From Azoarcus sp. (GTDB taxonomy: Bacteria > Pseudomonadota > Gammaproteobacteria > Burkholderiales > Rhodocyclaceae): a stretch of 64,000 bases of DNA. The translations under genes were made by a program, and so were the position numbers. The DNA is taken from NCBI GenBank assembly GCA_030604735.1, contig JAUVVG010000024.1, positions 1 through 64,000 on the forward strand, given 5' to 3'. Position 1 is the first letter of the stretch. Each line of letters starts with the position of its first letter. Below are positions 12,015 to 21,361 of this stretch, piece by piece. Under the pieces are notes generated by a model, which saw only the letters and a list, made by a program, of their open reading frames with translations, did no database searches and had not been told where the DNA came from.

Positions 12015-12770
12015 TCAATGCCCGGACATGGGTGGCGTGGTCTTGTCCGGCGGGATGCGCGGATCGGCCAACACCTCGTCGGCCACAGCGTCCAAATCGC
12101 CGAGACTGACATTGCGTCGAAACCGGACCCTGTCCGGCGAGGTCGCGCCACCGGTCATCACGAAGCTCATCGCCTCGTCTATGGTCCAGTCGGTCGAGAT
12201 CAGGCTGGCCACGGGCACGATCTCGATATAGCCCGAGGTCGGGTTGGGTGAGGTCGGCACATAGACGGCAGCCAGCTCCTCGCCGGTGTCTACATCCCTG
12301 ATCACCTTGGTGACCAGGCCAACCGCCTTCATCTCGGCAGACGGAAAATTGATCAGCACGACCCGCTGCACGCCGCTCGGCTTTTCCTTGACAACGGCGA
12401 GAAAGCGCTTGGTTCCGCCATAGATCGCGGCGACCAGCGGAATGTTCTGGACCAGCGACTCGAGCCAATGGATGACCCGTTGCCCGATAACCCTGCTGGC
12501 GATCCATCCGACCAGATACAGGATGAGCAAAGTGATCAGCACCGCCAGCGCGGACTGGAACCCCGGCCGCAGCAACAGTTCCGACACCGCCGGCCAGTCG
12601 CGACGCAAGGCGCGCGCGAGTCCGATCACCCACGGTTCGCCCATTCTGGACAGGCGGGTGAAGATGAAATTGAACACTAGCCAGGTCACCCACAACGGGG
12701 CCACGGTCAGCACCCCGAGCAGCAGGTAACGCGGCGTGTTCTTGACACGTTTTTCGGTTTCAGGAGTCAT
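12015..12770 (-). CDS. DUF502 family membrane protein
   Basis: 251 residues. Two hydrophobic segments are visible: YLLLGVLTVAPLWVTWLVFN near residues 13-35 and LAVLITLLILYLVGWIAS near 70-90. A soluble beta-rich domain follows, with IPLVAAIYGGTKRF and the conserved VYVPTSPNPTSGYIEIVP motif that marks DUF502. The biochemical role is unknown. The start ATG at 12770 gives the usual family length; an in-frame extension of 72 codons lacks family features. It is convergent with acnA (115-base gap rich in GC hairpins) and divergent from the DUF6394 gene. Confidence 0.85.
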   Translation of the reverse strand: MTPETEKRVKNTPRYLLLGVLTVAPLWVTWLVFNFIFTRLSRMGEPWVIGLARALRRDWPAVSELLLRPGFQSALAVLITLLILYLVGWIASRVIGQRVIHWLESLVQNIPLVAAIYGGTKRFLAVVKEKPSGVQRVVLINFPSAEMKAVGLVTKVIRDVDTGEELAAVYVPTSPNPTSGYIEIVPVASLISTDWTIDEAMSFVMTGGATSPDRVRFRRNVSLGDLDAVADEVLADPRIPPDKTTPPMSGH

Positions 12771-13042
12771 CGATCGATTCGCTCGCCATACCCTTACGAC
12801 ATACCTCGTCAAAATCATCATGCGGCGACATGGTCCGCAAGAAAACGGCTGCCCACCCCCGCATTGAAAAATGCGACGCGCAACCCGAAACATCGATAAG
12901 GCTGCGTCGATATTTCGTGCTTCGACGTCGAAAGCGTAAACTGAATTCCCGAATCCTGCGGCGACGCACCCGACAGGGCACCACAATCACACAGGCGCCT
13001 GCGCGGGTGCCAGCCTACCCACAATGAAGGACGGACTTCACC

Positions 13043-13426
13043 GTGAACCTCGAGAAAGTCTTTTTCGGCTTCTTCATCGTATTGGCCGCGACGCTGAACT
13101 TCGGCTTCTTCGTCGGAGAGATCGACAATCCGGCCCATCACGACATCTACGAGTTGTTCGCCGCGCTGGTCGTGAGCCTGATCGCAACCGTGCTCAAGTT
13201 CGGCGATCGCACACAAATTGGCGCGGTTCATCTGTCCACCAGCCTGGTGGCCGACCTGCAGCTGATCGCGGCGGCCATGGTATGGGGTTATGCGGTGCAT
13301 GTGTCGGCGGCCGGTCTGACCCCGGAGATGACCGCCCGCATCGTATCGCTGTCCGCCGGCGCCTTGTTCGCCAACGTGGTGTCGGTGGCCTTCCTGATCG
13401 CCGAAACCCTGATGCAGCGCCGCTGA
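13043..13426 (+). CDS. DUF6394 family small membrane protein
   Basis: 127 residues with about four hydrophobic stretches: KVFFGFFIVLAATLNFGFFVG, the ELFAALVVSLIATVL segment, LVADLQLIAAAMVWGYAV and AGALFANVVSVAFLIAE. It starts at GTG 13043 with AAGGA upstream. Its function is unknown. It sits 169 bases before the K+ channel gene in the same direction, so a shared transcript and a role beside the channel are plausible but unproven. Confidence 0.75.
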   Translation: MNLEKVFFGFFIVLAATLNFGFFVGEIDNPAHHDIYELFAALVVSLIATVLKFGDRTQIGAVHLSTSLVADLQLIAAAMVWGYAVHVSAAGLTPEMTARIVSLSAGALFANVVSVAFLIAETLMQRR

Positions 13427-13595
13427 CCGGGGACCGACCGCGATGCGCCCCCCCTCCCTGCCCAGCGCGCCTTCGGGCTCCGGCAAGGCGAGCCGGCCGA
13501 GTCGTGCCTCGATCCTGAATCGGTCCGCGTCGCCCCCCCCCCCGGTCGGTATCGGCCCCGCTCCGACACCTCGGGGCTCGGAACAGGAGGCGGGC

Positions 13596-15377
13596 ATGAT
13601 GACCCCCTTACCCCGTCATCACAGCATCTTCTTCCTGATCATGCGGCGCATGCGTGCGCCGCTGATCATGCTGATCGTCATCATCGCGATCTCGGTACTT
13701 GGACTGACCCTGGCGCCGGGCCTGCCCGATGAAACCGGCAAGCCGGTCTACCTGAGCTTCTTCCACGCGCTGTACTTCATGAGCTATACCGCGACCACGA
13801 TCGGCTTCGGGGAAGTCCCGTACGACTTCTCGAATCAGCAGCGGCTGTGGGTGATCGCCTGCATCTACATGTCGGTGGTGGGCTGGGCCTACACCCTGGG
13901 CAGCGTTTTCGCGCTGCTGTCCGACCGCAACCTCCGTCAGGCGATCAGTACCCAGCGCTTCATCTCGGCGGTACGCAACCTGCACGAGCCCTTCTACCTG
14001 GTGTGCGGCTATGGCGAAACCGGAAAGCTGATCTGCGGCGCACTCGACCGGCTGGGCTACCGGGTGGTGGTGCTCGAGATCGACGAGAACCGGATCGGCG
14101 AGACCGAGCTGCAGAACTACGTCGCCGACGTGCCGGCCCTGGTCGCCAACGCGGCCAACCCGGAAACGCTGAAATATGCCGGCCTCACCCACCGCCACTG
14201 CGCCGGCGTGCTGGCGCTGACCAACGACGATCACGCCAATCTGGCGGTGGCGATCGCCGCGCGCCTGCTCGCCCCCAACGTCCCTTCGCTGTGCCGCGCC
14301 GGCAGCCGCGAAACCGGCGCGAACATGGCCTCGTTCGGCACCCGCCACATCATCAATCCGTTCGAGAAGTTCGGCGAATACCTCGCCCTAGCGCTCCATG
14401 CCCCGGCGGCCTGGCAATTGCTGATCTGGCTCACCGGTCTGCCCGGCACCACGGTCGCGCGCCATCGCGACCCGCCACGCGGCGCCTGGATCCTGTGCGG
14501 ACATGGGCGCTTCGGCCGCTACATGGCCGAAGCCCTGGACCGCGAGGCCGTCCCGGTCACGATCATAGACCGCAAGGCGCCGCGGGGCGACGAGCACGCC
14601 TGGATACAGGGCGATGGCACCGGGGCCGAAGCGCTGGAACGGGCCGGTGTCCGGCAGGCGGTCGGCATCATCGCCTGCACCAGTAACGATGTGGACAATC
14701 TCTCGGTGGCAGTCACCGCGCGCGAACTCAATCGCGAGCTGTTCGTGATCCTGCGGCAGAACCAGTATGTCAACCATGCGCTGTTCGATGCCTTCGAGTC
14801 CGATGTGAACATGGTCCCTAGCGAGGTCATCGCGCATGAATGCCTCGCGGTCCTGACCACCCCTCTGCTGGTCCCGTTTCTCGACGACATGAAGTCACGC
14901 GACGAGGAATGGTGCCGGCGACTGCTGGAGAGGCTGACCGACACCTACGGCTGGGATGTGCCGTCGGTATGGAGCGAGCGGATCAACCTCAGCCGCGCCC
15001 CGGCGCTGTACCGGCGTCTGATGCGCGGCGACAAAATCCTTCTGGGCGACCTGCTGGCGAGTCCGCAGGACCGGGCTCACCGGATTCCGTGCGAGATCCT
15101 GCTGCTGGAACGCGATGACGATGACGACCTGATCACGCCGGCGCTAGACACGCCGCTTCGCGCAGGCGACGAACTCCTGCTGGTCGGCGTTCTCTCGGCA
15201 CGCAATGACCTCAGACTCACCGTCAGCAACGAGTATGCGCTGCACTATGTGCTGACCGGCGAAGAGCTAGCCCGCAGCTGGCTGGGGCGCTGGCTGGAAG
15301 CACGTCAGCGCCGGCGACTCAGGCCGGATGATCCGGGCCGGCCTGAACCAGCCTCACCGTCTCGCCCCCGACCGTGA
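13596..15377 (+). CDS. potassium channel with two RCK (TrkA-N-like) domains
   Basis: 593 residues. An N-terminal pore domain (residues about 15-110) has two membrane helices and the selectivity filter TIGFGE near residue 69, a variant of the usual TVGYG. Two cytosolic RCK/TrkA-N domains follow: FYLVCGYGETGKLICGAL near 130 and AWILCGHGRFGRYMAEAL near 300, both with Rossmann glycine motifs. A TrkA-C-like C-terminal part ends with GDELLLVG. It should be a ligand-gated K+ channel, gated by nucleotide or Ca2+. The start at 13596 is fixed by AGGAGG 5 bases upstream. Its 3' end overlaps the opposite S4 gene by 59 bases. Confidence 0.88.
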   Translation: MMTPLPRHHSIFFLIMRRMRAPLIMLIVIIAISVLGLTLAPGLPDETGKPVYLSFFHALYFMSYTATTIGFGEVPYDFSNQQRLWVIACIYMSVVGWAYTLGSVFALLSDRNLRQAISTQRFISAVRNLHEPFYLVCGYGETGKLICGALDRLGYRVVVLEIDENRIGETELQNYVADVPALVANAANPETLKYAGLTHRHCAGVLALTNDDHANLAVAIAARLLAPNVPSLCRAGSRETGANMASFGTRHIINPFEKFGEYLALALHAPAAWQLLIWLTGLPGTTVARHRDPPRGAWILCGHGRFGRYMAEALDREAVPVTIIDRKAPRGDEHAWIQGDGTGAEALERAGVRQAVGIIACTSNDVDNLSVAVTARELNRELFVILRQNQYVNHALFDAFESDVNMVPSEVIAHECLAVLTTPLLVPFLDDMKSRDEEWCRRLLERLTDTYGWDVPSVWSERINLSRAPALYRRLMRGDKILLGDLLASPQDRAHRIPCEILLLERDDDDDLITPALDTPLRAGDELLLVGVLSARNDLRLTVSNEYALHYVLTGEELARSWLGRWLEARQRRRLRPDDPGRPEPASPSRPRP

Positions 15378-15552
15378 CCCTCTGGCCGGCACGCAGCTTG
15401 GCCCGCTTGCGCGACTCGACCCGCCCATCGACCCTAACCACACCAGCCTCGACCGCGGCATGCGCCTCTCCGCCGGTCGCGACCAGACCGGCCGCCTTGA
15501 GGAGCTGGTCGAGTTGGATGTAGTCACCGCGTACTGCGAACTGGGAAGTCAT
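15319..15552 (-). CDS. S4 RNA-binding domain protein (YbcJ-like)
   Basis: 77 residues, almost entirely one S4 domain: IQLDQLLKAAGLVATGGEA, then VRVDGRVESRKRAKLRAGQRV. Such stand-alone S4 proteins (E. coli YbcJ type) bind structured RNA; the target is unknown. The ATG at 15552 faces the Ap4A gene across a 49-base divergent gap. The 3' 59 bases overlap the end of the K+ channel gene on the other strand. Confidence 0.85.
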   Translation of the reverse strand: MTSQFAVRGDYIQLDQLLKAAGLVATGGEAHAAVEAGVVRVDGRVESRKRAKLRAGQRVTVGGETVRLVQAGPDHPA

Positions 15553-15601
15553 GATTCAACCGGGGATCAGATAAGGGAAGGGGTCCGCGTACAATACGCC
15601 C

Positions 15602-16507
15602 ATGCCCAAGCCGCCTCAAGCCGACCTCTCATTTGACGCGATCGACCGCGCGATCGATGCCGCCCTGGCCTGCGATGCGCTGCAGCGCATCCGAACCGAA
15701 CAGCTCGGTCTGGAGGACGGCGGCATCCGGTTTCTGGTGCGCTGGATCTCGTCGCTGGCGCGCAAGGACGAAGCCAAGATCGCCGCCGCCGGCCGTCGCG
15801 GCCCCGACTTCAATCCGTTTCTTCCGCCGGAACCCGCGCTCACCCTCGGCCCGATCGGCAAACACCATCTCGTCGTGCTGAACAAGTACCCGGTGATCGC
15901 CCGCCACTTGCTGATCGTCACCCGCGCGTTCGAGGATCAGCATGCCCCGCTGACGCCTGCCGACTTCGACGCGATGGCCGCCGTTCTGCAAGCCCTGGGC
16001 GGTATCGGTTTCTACAACGGCGGCACCGAGGCCGGCGCGAGCCAGCAGCACAAGCATCTGCAATGGATTCCGGAAACGCCGGATGGCCCGGGTCTCGCAC
16101 GCTTCACGGCAGGACTGCCGGGGACGGGCGCACCGCGCGAGCCCCCGCTTGCCCCCTCATCCCAGTCCACCTTTCAGCCACTTTTCCACCCGGCCGTGCC
16201 GCTTCGACATGTTTTCATCCGGCTCGGCCCAACCCTGCCCAACGGTCAGCGACTGCACGACGCCTTCATCGCTGCGTGTACGAAGCTCGGTATCGCCGCC
16301 ACCGCCAACCCGATGCGGCCCTATAACCTGATCATCGACCGGGACTGGATGCTGGTGGTGCCGCGCAGCTGCGAGCGCCATCTGGACATTTCGATCAACG
16401 CGCTCGGCTTCGCCGGCTCGCTGTTCGTCAGCCGACCCGAGCAGATAGATCTGATCCGCGAGATCGGGCCGCTTCGACTGCTGGCCGGAGTCGCCGAGCG
16501 CGACTGA
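15602..16507 (+). CDS. ATP adenylyltransferase / Ap4A phosphorylase (HIT-like)
   Basis: 301 residues. The nucleotide site is NPFLPPEPALTLGPIG followed by HHLVVLNKYPV. The catalytic HIT-like block is GASQQHKHLQWIP, near residue 155, with the nucleophilic histidine that forms an AMP intermediate. These match diadenosine 5',5'''-tetraphosphate phosphorylases (APA family), which split Ap4A to ADP and ATP with phosphate. The C-terminal half (MRPYNLIIDRDWMLVVPR) is the usual second domain. The protein is cytoplasmic. The ATG at 15602 is the only good start. Confidence 0.87.
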   Translation: MPKPPQADLSFDAIDRAIDAALACDALQRIRTEQLGLEDGGIRFLVRWISSLARKDEAKIAAAGRRGPDFNPFLPPEPALTLGPIGKHHLVVLNKYPVIARHLLIVTRAFEDQHAPLTPADFDAMAAVLQALGGIGFYNGGTEAGASQQHKHLQWIPETPDGPGLARFTAGLPGTGAPREPPLAPSSQSTFQPLFHPAVPLRHVFIRLGPTLPNGQRLHDAFIAACTKLGIAATANPMRPYNLIIDRDWMLVVPRSCERHLDISINALGFAGSLFVSRPEQIDLIREIGPLRLLAGVAERD

Positions 16508-16512
16508 CGGTG

Positions 16513-16872
16513 TCACGCCGCCTGCGGCATTGGCATCCAGGGCAAGGGGCCGAGCCCGATCTTCGCCCGCAACTCGTCACATTTCGGATTCGGCGTACCG
16601 TCCTCGAAATACACCGGAAACTCCCGGCACGGCGTCGGGCGATTCTCGTAGATCGTGCAGAACACCGCACTACCCGGTTCGCCGGCGAGGGCCGAACAGC
16701 GGCGCGGGACGTCGTTGCTGCCTTTCATGCAACGCATGTGATGGTTCAGCTTTTCGGTCATGCCGGCTGGCACGAACCCGCCCGGCGCATCGTCGGCCTC
16801 GGCCCAATAGAAGGAAATACGGAAATGGGTGCAGCAGATGCCGCAGTCGAGACAGGGATTGGGTTCGCTCAT
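16513..16872 (-). CDS. YkgJ family cysteine-cluster protein (first copy)
   Basis: 119 residues from ATG 16872; a GTG at 16881 would add three. It has the zinc/iron-chelate YkgJ pattern: CLDCGICCTHF at the N terminus, MRCMKG, RCSALAG, then FCTIYENRPTPCREFPVY. Eight or more cysteines suggest metal binding; the function is unknown. It ends 5 bases past the Ap4A gene stop on the opposite strand. A second, divergent YkgJ protein lies 0.25 kb away. Confidence 0.8.
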   Translation of the reverse strand: MSEPNPCLDCGICCTHFRISFYWAEADDAPGGFVPAGMTEKLNHHMRCMKGSNDVPRRCSALAGEPGSAVFCTIYENRPTPCREFPVYFEDGTPNPKCDELRAKIGLGPLPWMPMPQAA

Positions 16873-17112
16873 GGACGACACACGATAGATGCAGACCGGA
16901 TGACCTCACCCGGACGGGCAAGACCACCTGGATATCATCGTCTCCGCCTGCACAAGCGACGTCCTGAGCGTCAGGCTCACCCCATGCACGACCTGAACTG
17001 CGATACCCGGGCGCGCGGATTCTATCGACTCGCGCGTGAAACGCAAGCACTATTTTATCTTTTAAAACAATAAGTTGACTTAAATCTAATTGCTCCGAAC
17101 CCAGTCTTGAGA

Positions 17113-17457
17113 CTACTGCCGCGCATCCACTCGAAGCGGTTGCAGACCGTGCCGGCGGCGCGCCCGGTCGCAGGCAGGCTCACCGATGCCGAGCGCGGCG
17201 TAGGGGGCGAATTCGCGGCAAGGCGACGGCCGGGAGGTGTAGATCGTGCAACCGACCGATAGCCCGATCTCGCCTGCCAGCGCGCAGCAGCGTGGCTGAG
17301 CATCGTCCGTACCCCTCATCCTTGCGAGTGTCGTAGTCACCGGCACCGTCAGCGCGGGCGGCACGCCATCGACCTCGCCAGACGCCAGTTCCGATACATG
17401 AAAATCGACCCGGAACGCCGCACAACAGGCGCCACAACGCTGGCATGGGTCGAGCAT
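17113..17457 (-). CDS. YkgJ family cysteine-cluster protein (second copy)
   Basis: 114 residues: MLDPCQRCGACCAAFRV, CCALAGEIGLSVGCTIY and SRPSPCREF, the same cysteine layout as the neighbour at 16513. Its ATG (17457-17455) overlaps the TGA of the TrmB-like gene by one base (TGATG), so the two are translationally coupled. A longer in-frame start exists but lies inside the methyltransferase gene. Role unknown; metal binding is inferred. Confidence 0.8.
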   Translation of the reverse strand: MLDPCQRCGACCAAFRVDFHVSELASGEVDGVPPALTVPVTTTLARMRGTDDAQPRCCALAGEIGLSVGCTIYTSRPSPCREFAPYAALGIGEPACDRARRRHGLQPLRVDARQ

Positions 17458-18155
17458 CACGCGACACCTCCACGCGCAACCCCCGTCGGGTTCAGGTCGA
17501 TCGTCACCCGAAACAATATCTGGCCAGAGTCCCGATACTTGCGTTCGAACGGGGTCAGCGGAGAGGCGGCTTCGAAGGTCTCGCACACCGGATCACGACC
17601 GGTCACGAGCGACAGTGCCAGCGCGAACTCGTGCGCATAGACCCGCCAGTTGCTGCGGCACTCCAGCGCCCCCCCCAGCATAGGGATGAACGGAAACACC
17701 GGGTGCGCATGCCAGCGCCGTGCAAGGTGCCCGATCTTAGGCCACGGATTCGGGTAGAGAATGTAATGCCGGGCCAGGCTCACCCCGGCTTCGGCCAGCA
17801 AACGCCAGTAATCCACCAGATCGGCCCGGACGAACACCATGTTCTGCGGCAGCATCGCCGCCGGATAGGGCTTGCGGCGGTTGAGTCTGTCCTCGGACTG
17901 ATCGACCCCGATGACCCAGTGATCCGGATGCCGGCGCGCCAGCTCGATGGTGCTGTGCCCGACTCCGCAGCCGGCATCCAGGACGAGCGGCGCCCGCCCA
18001 TCCCAACCGGCGAGACTGAGGTCAAGCGCATTGCGGTTGTAGTCGGAAAACGGCTTGCGAAACGGCGCCGCGAGGTGTCGGGCGACACGCGCAGCGAGAT
18101 GCTCGTGCACATCCTGCTGGGCACTTTCCGGAATGCGGGAATTGGCGTAACTCAT
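17457..18155 (-). CDS. TrmB-like tRNA (guanine-N7) methyltransferase
   Basis: 232 residues. The SAM-binding motif is LVLDAGCGVGHSTIELAR. The later block RHYILYPNPWPKIGH corresponds to the TrmB PxPWPK motif, and VYAHEFALAL follows. TrmB makes m7G46 in tRNA. The sequence is divergent enough that a different methyl acceptor is possible. It is the first gene of a two-gene unit with the YkgJ protein. The ATG at 18155 has no clear SD; an in-frame start further upstream cannot be excluded. Confidence 0.75.
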   Translation of the reverse strand: MSYANSRIPESAQQDVHEHLAARVARHLAAPFRKPFSDYNRNALDLSLAGWDGRAPLVLDAGCGVGHSTIELARRHPDHWVIGVDQSEDRLNRRKPYPAAMLPQNMVFVRADLVDYWRLLAEAGVSLARHYILYPNPWPKIGHLARRWHAHPVFPFIPMLGGALECRSNWRVYAHEFALALSLVTGRDPVCETFEAASPLTPFERKYRDSGQILFRVTIDLNPTGVARGGVA

Positions 18156-18365
18156 CGATGAGGGAGATGCAAAACAATGGGCGAGGCTCGGCATTGTAAG
18201 CATGGAGGCACGCCTGATGAGCGCGCCAGCCCGCTACACGCACAAACTCATGGATCGGGACCAACCGATACTTGATTTCATTCTGCGCGTGGACGATAAT
18301 CACGCGTTTTCCATCTGCACCAGAGCGGCCACATTCGCCCCTCGCTTTAAAATCAAGGATTCACG

Positions 18366-18584
18366 ATGAAAGCGGACATCCATCCCAAGTACAACGACGT
18401 GCAGGTCAACTGCTCTTGCGGCAACACCTTCACCACGCGCTCCACGCTCACCAAGCCCAGCATGCATGTCGAAGTGTGCTCCGCCTGCCACCCGTTCTAC
18501 ACCGGCAAGCAGAAGATCGTCGATACCGCCGGTCGGGTCGAGCGCTTCCGCCAGAAATACGGCAACGTCCAGCGTCTGGGCTGA
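18366..18584 (+). CDS. rpmE: 50S ribosomal protein L31, zinc-binding (C+) type
   Basis: 72 residues, starting [19 protein letters not shown]. The zinc ligands are visible as CSC near residue 16 and CSAC near residue 38, so this is the C+ form that also stores zinc. Its length and ending (YGNVQRLG) are normal. It is monocistronic, with its own terminator 33 bases downstream. Confidence 0.96.
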   Translation: MKADIHPKYNDVQVNCSCGNTFTTRSTLTKPSMHVEVCSACHPFYTGKQKIVDTAGRVERFRQKYGNVQRLG

Positions 18585-18617
18585 GTTTCGCCAGCCGCCA
18601 CAGTTTGGCGGACTCCT

Positions 18618-18646
18618 AAAAAAAGCAGCTCAGGCTGCTTTTTTTT
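18618..18646 (+). terminator. rho-independent terminator after rpmE
   Basis: AAAAAAGCAGC pairs with GCTGCTTTTTTT around a 4-base TCAG loop. The A and T tracts on both sides make it usable in both directions. Confidence 0.9.
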
Positions 18647-18773
18647 CGTCCGGACCGATTGCCGCACACCCAGCGCGCCCCGAACAGAAGCGCGGACCGC
18701 ACAGGGAGAAATCGCCCGGACTGATAGAATGCCGGCATTCGCCAACCCGCCACTTTACGCTACAAGCAAGCCA

Positions 18774-20411
18774 ATGCTCGATTACGCCCAGCCCGTGTCC
18801 CCGCTCAAGCGCCACCTCTACGGTGCGGCCGGACTGTCGCTGCTGATCGTGCTGTATCTGCTGCCGGGCGCAGTCGGGCATGACCCCTGGCGTGGCGACG
18901 ACATCCGGCACTTCAGCGCGGTATTCGCGGTCCTCAACGGCGAAGGCTGGCTGCTCCCCCATGTCGCAGGCGAACCCCTGCGGCAGGTCGGCCCGCTCTA
19001 TCACTGGGTCGCGACCCTCTTCGCCCTGGCCCTCGGTGGCCTGATGCCGGTGCACGATGCCAGCCGCCTCGCGAGTCCGTTTTTCGCCGGGCTCGCGATC
19101 TTCTGGATCGCGCGCGCGTCAGCCCGCCTGCACGGCAAGCACACCCGCACCCCGGCCGCACTGCTGACACTCGGCACGCTCGGTCTGGTGGTCCATGCCC
19201 ACGAGCACCAGCCCATGATCGCGCTGATGGCCATGCAGGCATGGACACTCGCCGGCCTCGCACTGGTCCCGACCCAGCCTGTGAAGGGCAGCCTGCAGGC
19301 CGCCATCGGCATGACTCTGGCTTTCCTGGCCGGGGGGCTGGCTGGACTGTTTTTGACCGTACCGCTGGTCCTGCTCATCGCCACCACCTGCCCGGAGTGT
19401 CGCTCCCCACGTGCAAGTGGGGCACTGACCCTGGGACTCACCCTGGCGCTCGCCGCTTCGGCGATCTGGCCCATCCTGCTCAATGTCCAGGCGCCCGATC
19501 TGTTTTCGCGCTGGTGGGGCGATTCGCTGGCCGCGATCACCGACAGCGTAGGCGAGACCCCGCTGCCGAAGTTCATCGAATTGTTCGCCTGGTTCACCTG
19601 GCCGTTATGGCCGATTGCGATGTGGTCGGTTTGGCGCGCCCGGCGGCGCCTGATGCAGCTTGGGACGATACTACCCTTGCTCTCCGTCCTGCTCGCAGGC
19701 GCCTGGATCTACCTGAACGCGGACAGCGATGCGGCCACGATGCTTCCTTTCATCGCCCCACTGGCCCTGCTTGCCGCGGGCGGCGTACCCAGTCTGCGAC
19801 GGGGAGCGGCCAACGCCTTCGACTGGTTCGCATTGATGACCTTCGGTGTGTTTGCAACCCTGGTCTGGCTGGCCTGGACCGCCCAGACCCTGGCCTGGCC
19901 GCCCGGACTGGCACGCAGCCTGGAGCGCCTCGCACCCAACCTCATGCTGGAGGTCACGACCTGGCAGGCGGCACTGGGCGTCGCCATCGTACTGATCTGG
20001 GGCGCCCTGATCTGGCATCTGCCCCGTTCCGCGAACCGCGGACCGGCCAACTGGGCGATGGGCATGACGATGCTGTGGTGTCTGGCGGTGACCTTGCTGA
20101 TGCCGTGGTTCGACCATAGCCGCAACTATCGCCCGGTCGCCGAATCGGCCGCGATCGCATTGGCAGGCGAGTCACCCGGCTGCGTCGCGTCGATCGGTCT
20201 GTCCGATTCGCATCGCGCCGCGCTGGATTACTTCGCCGGCGTGCGTGTCGAAGAGGTCGCGGTCAATGAAACCACCTGCCGCTTTCTGCTCGCCCATGAC
20301 GACCGCCTGCCGCTTGGATTGCAACCGGCCCAGCAATGGCAGCAGATTTGGGAATACCGGCATGCCGGCGGAAGGCGACTCGAAGTGTTCAGGCTTTACC
20401 GGCGCGACTGA
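18774..20411 (+). CDS. GT39/ArnT-like multi-pass membrane glycosyltransferase
   Basis: About 545 residues with about ten hydrophobic segments. Near the N terminus, DPWRGDDIRHFSAV places acidic residues in the first periplasmic loop as in GT-C (PMT/ArnT) enzymes, followed by LLPHVAGEPLRQVGPLYHW, which matches the conserved first-loop region of that superfamily. Such proteins transfer a sugar from a polyprenyl phosphate donor in the periplasm. Donor and acceptor are unknown. The ATG at 18774 is preferred; ATG 18729 would add 15 residues. It stands alone between rpmE and orn. Confidence 0.7.
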   Translation: MLDYAQPVSPLKRHLYGAAGLSLLIVLYLLPGAVGHDPWRGDDIRHFSAVFAVLNGEGWLLPHVAGEPLRQVGPLYHWVATLFALALGGLMPVHDASRLASPFFAGLAIFWIARASARLHGKHTRTPAALLTLGTLGLVVHAHEHQPMIALMAMQAWTLAGLALVPTQPVKGSLQAAIGMTLAFLAGGLAGLFLTVPLVLLIATTCPECRSPRASGALTLGLTLALAASAIWPILLNVQAPDLFSRWWGDSLAAITDSVGETPLPKFIELFAWFTWPLWPIAMWSVWRARRRLMQLGTILPLLSVLLAGAWIYLNADSDAATMLPFIAPLALLAAGGVPSLRRGAANAFDWFALMTFGVFATLVWLAWTAQTLAWPPGLARSLERLAPNLMLEVTTWQAALGVAIVLIWGALIWHLPRSANRGPANWAMGMTMLWCLAVTLLMPWFDHSRNYRPVAESAAIALAGESPGCVASIGLSDSHRAALDYFAGVRVEEVAVNETTCRFLLAHDDRLPLGLQPAQQWQQIWEYRHAGGRRLEVFRLYRRD

Positions 20412-20733
20412 CTGGTCAATACCCTCTGTACCGGCCCGCCGATGACCGCGCGGCATCGGGTATCGCCGGTTTCGACGGGCTGATGCCGGCCACCGTCCGG
20501 CGTTCAGCCATGACCCACCGGGTAACGACGGAAGACATCGCCCCGATACACCTTTCGTGTGCTGCACTCGGGCGCATCGCTTCGAGATTTCAGCCGCAGA
20601 TGAAACACATCGCGGGCATCGTCGTCGGGGTACTGAAGTAACCGGGCAGACAGAAGAACAGGATGACGCCGAGGGCGATCAGGGTGCGGCGCCGGCGCAA
20701 AAATGCACCCCGCGCCACAACATCCGGACGTGC
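20412..20733. other. 322-base gap between convergent genes; no supported gene
   Basis: The gap lies between the 3' ends of the GT39-like gene and orn. On the minus strand a short frame (about 40 codons, ending near 20600) has one hydrophobic stretch (LIALGVILFFCLPGYF), but no good start or SD supports it. It may be a decayed membrane gene. No terminator hairpin with a T tract is obvious. Confidence 0.3.
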
Positions 20734-21285
20734 TCACGCATCCAGTCGGAGGAAGGTGTCACGGTAGTGGCGCAGTTCGCCTATGGATTCCTGGATGTCG
20801 GACAAGGCCTCGTGCTTGTCGGACTTCTTGAAACCGTCGTAGACCTCAGGGCGCCAGCGCTTGGCCAGTTCCTTGAGCGTAGATACATCGAGGTTGCGGT
20901 AGTGGAACCAGGCTTCCAGTTGCGGCATGTAGCGCGCCATGAAGCGCCTGTCCTGACAAACCGAGTTGCCGCACATCGGCGAGGTCCGTTTGGGCAGATA
21001 CTGCTGAACGAAGGCCAGCATCCTGGCCTCGACCTCCGCCTCCGACCAGGGTGAGTTGCGCACCCGCTCGATCAGGCCGGACTTGCCGTGGGTGTTGCGG
21101 TTCCACTCGTCCATGGCGTCCAGCACCGAGTCGGGTTGATGGACCGCGAGTGGCGGCGCCTCGGCCACGGTATTCAAATGGGTGTCGGTGATGACGACCG
21201 CGATCTCGATGATGCGATCGGTATCCGGCTCGAGTCCGGTCATCTCCAAATCCACCCAAATCAGGTGGTTCTGATCCTGTGCCAT
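20734..21285 (-). CDS. orn: oligoribonuclease
   Basis: 183 residues, a DEDDh 3'-5' exonuclease that degrades 2-5 nt RNAs and the pGpG produced by c-di-GMP phosphodiesterases. DEDD motifs: [15 protein letters not shown], then [15 protein letters not shown] and the [12 protein letters not shown] block. Length is standard. The ATG at 21285 gives the conserved [15 protein letters not shown] start. It is divergent from the M48 protease gene across 76 bases. Its pGpG role is relevant in a window with EAL and HD-GYP proteins. Confidence 0.96.
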   Translation of the reverse strand: MAQDQNHLIWVDLEMTGLEPDTDRIIEIAVVITDTHLNTVAEAPPLAVHQPDSVLDAMDEWNRNTHGKSGLIERVRNSPWSEAEVEARMLAFVQQYLPKRTSPMCGNSVCQDRRFMARYMPQLEAWFHYRNLDVSTLKELAKRWRPEVYDGFKKSDKHEALSDIQESIGELRHYRDTFLRLDA

Positions 21286-21361
21286 AATCCTCAGCCAAAA
21301 CAAGAAACGACAAGGCTGGAATTGTGTCACAGAACCATGGTCCGCCGCCCCTGAGCACCCC

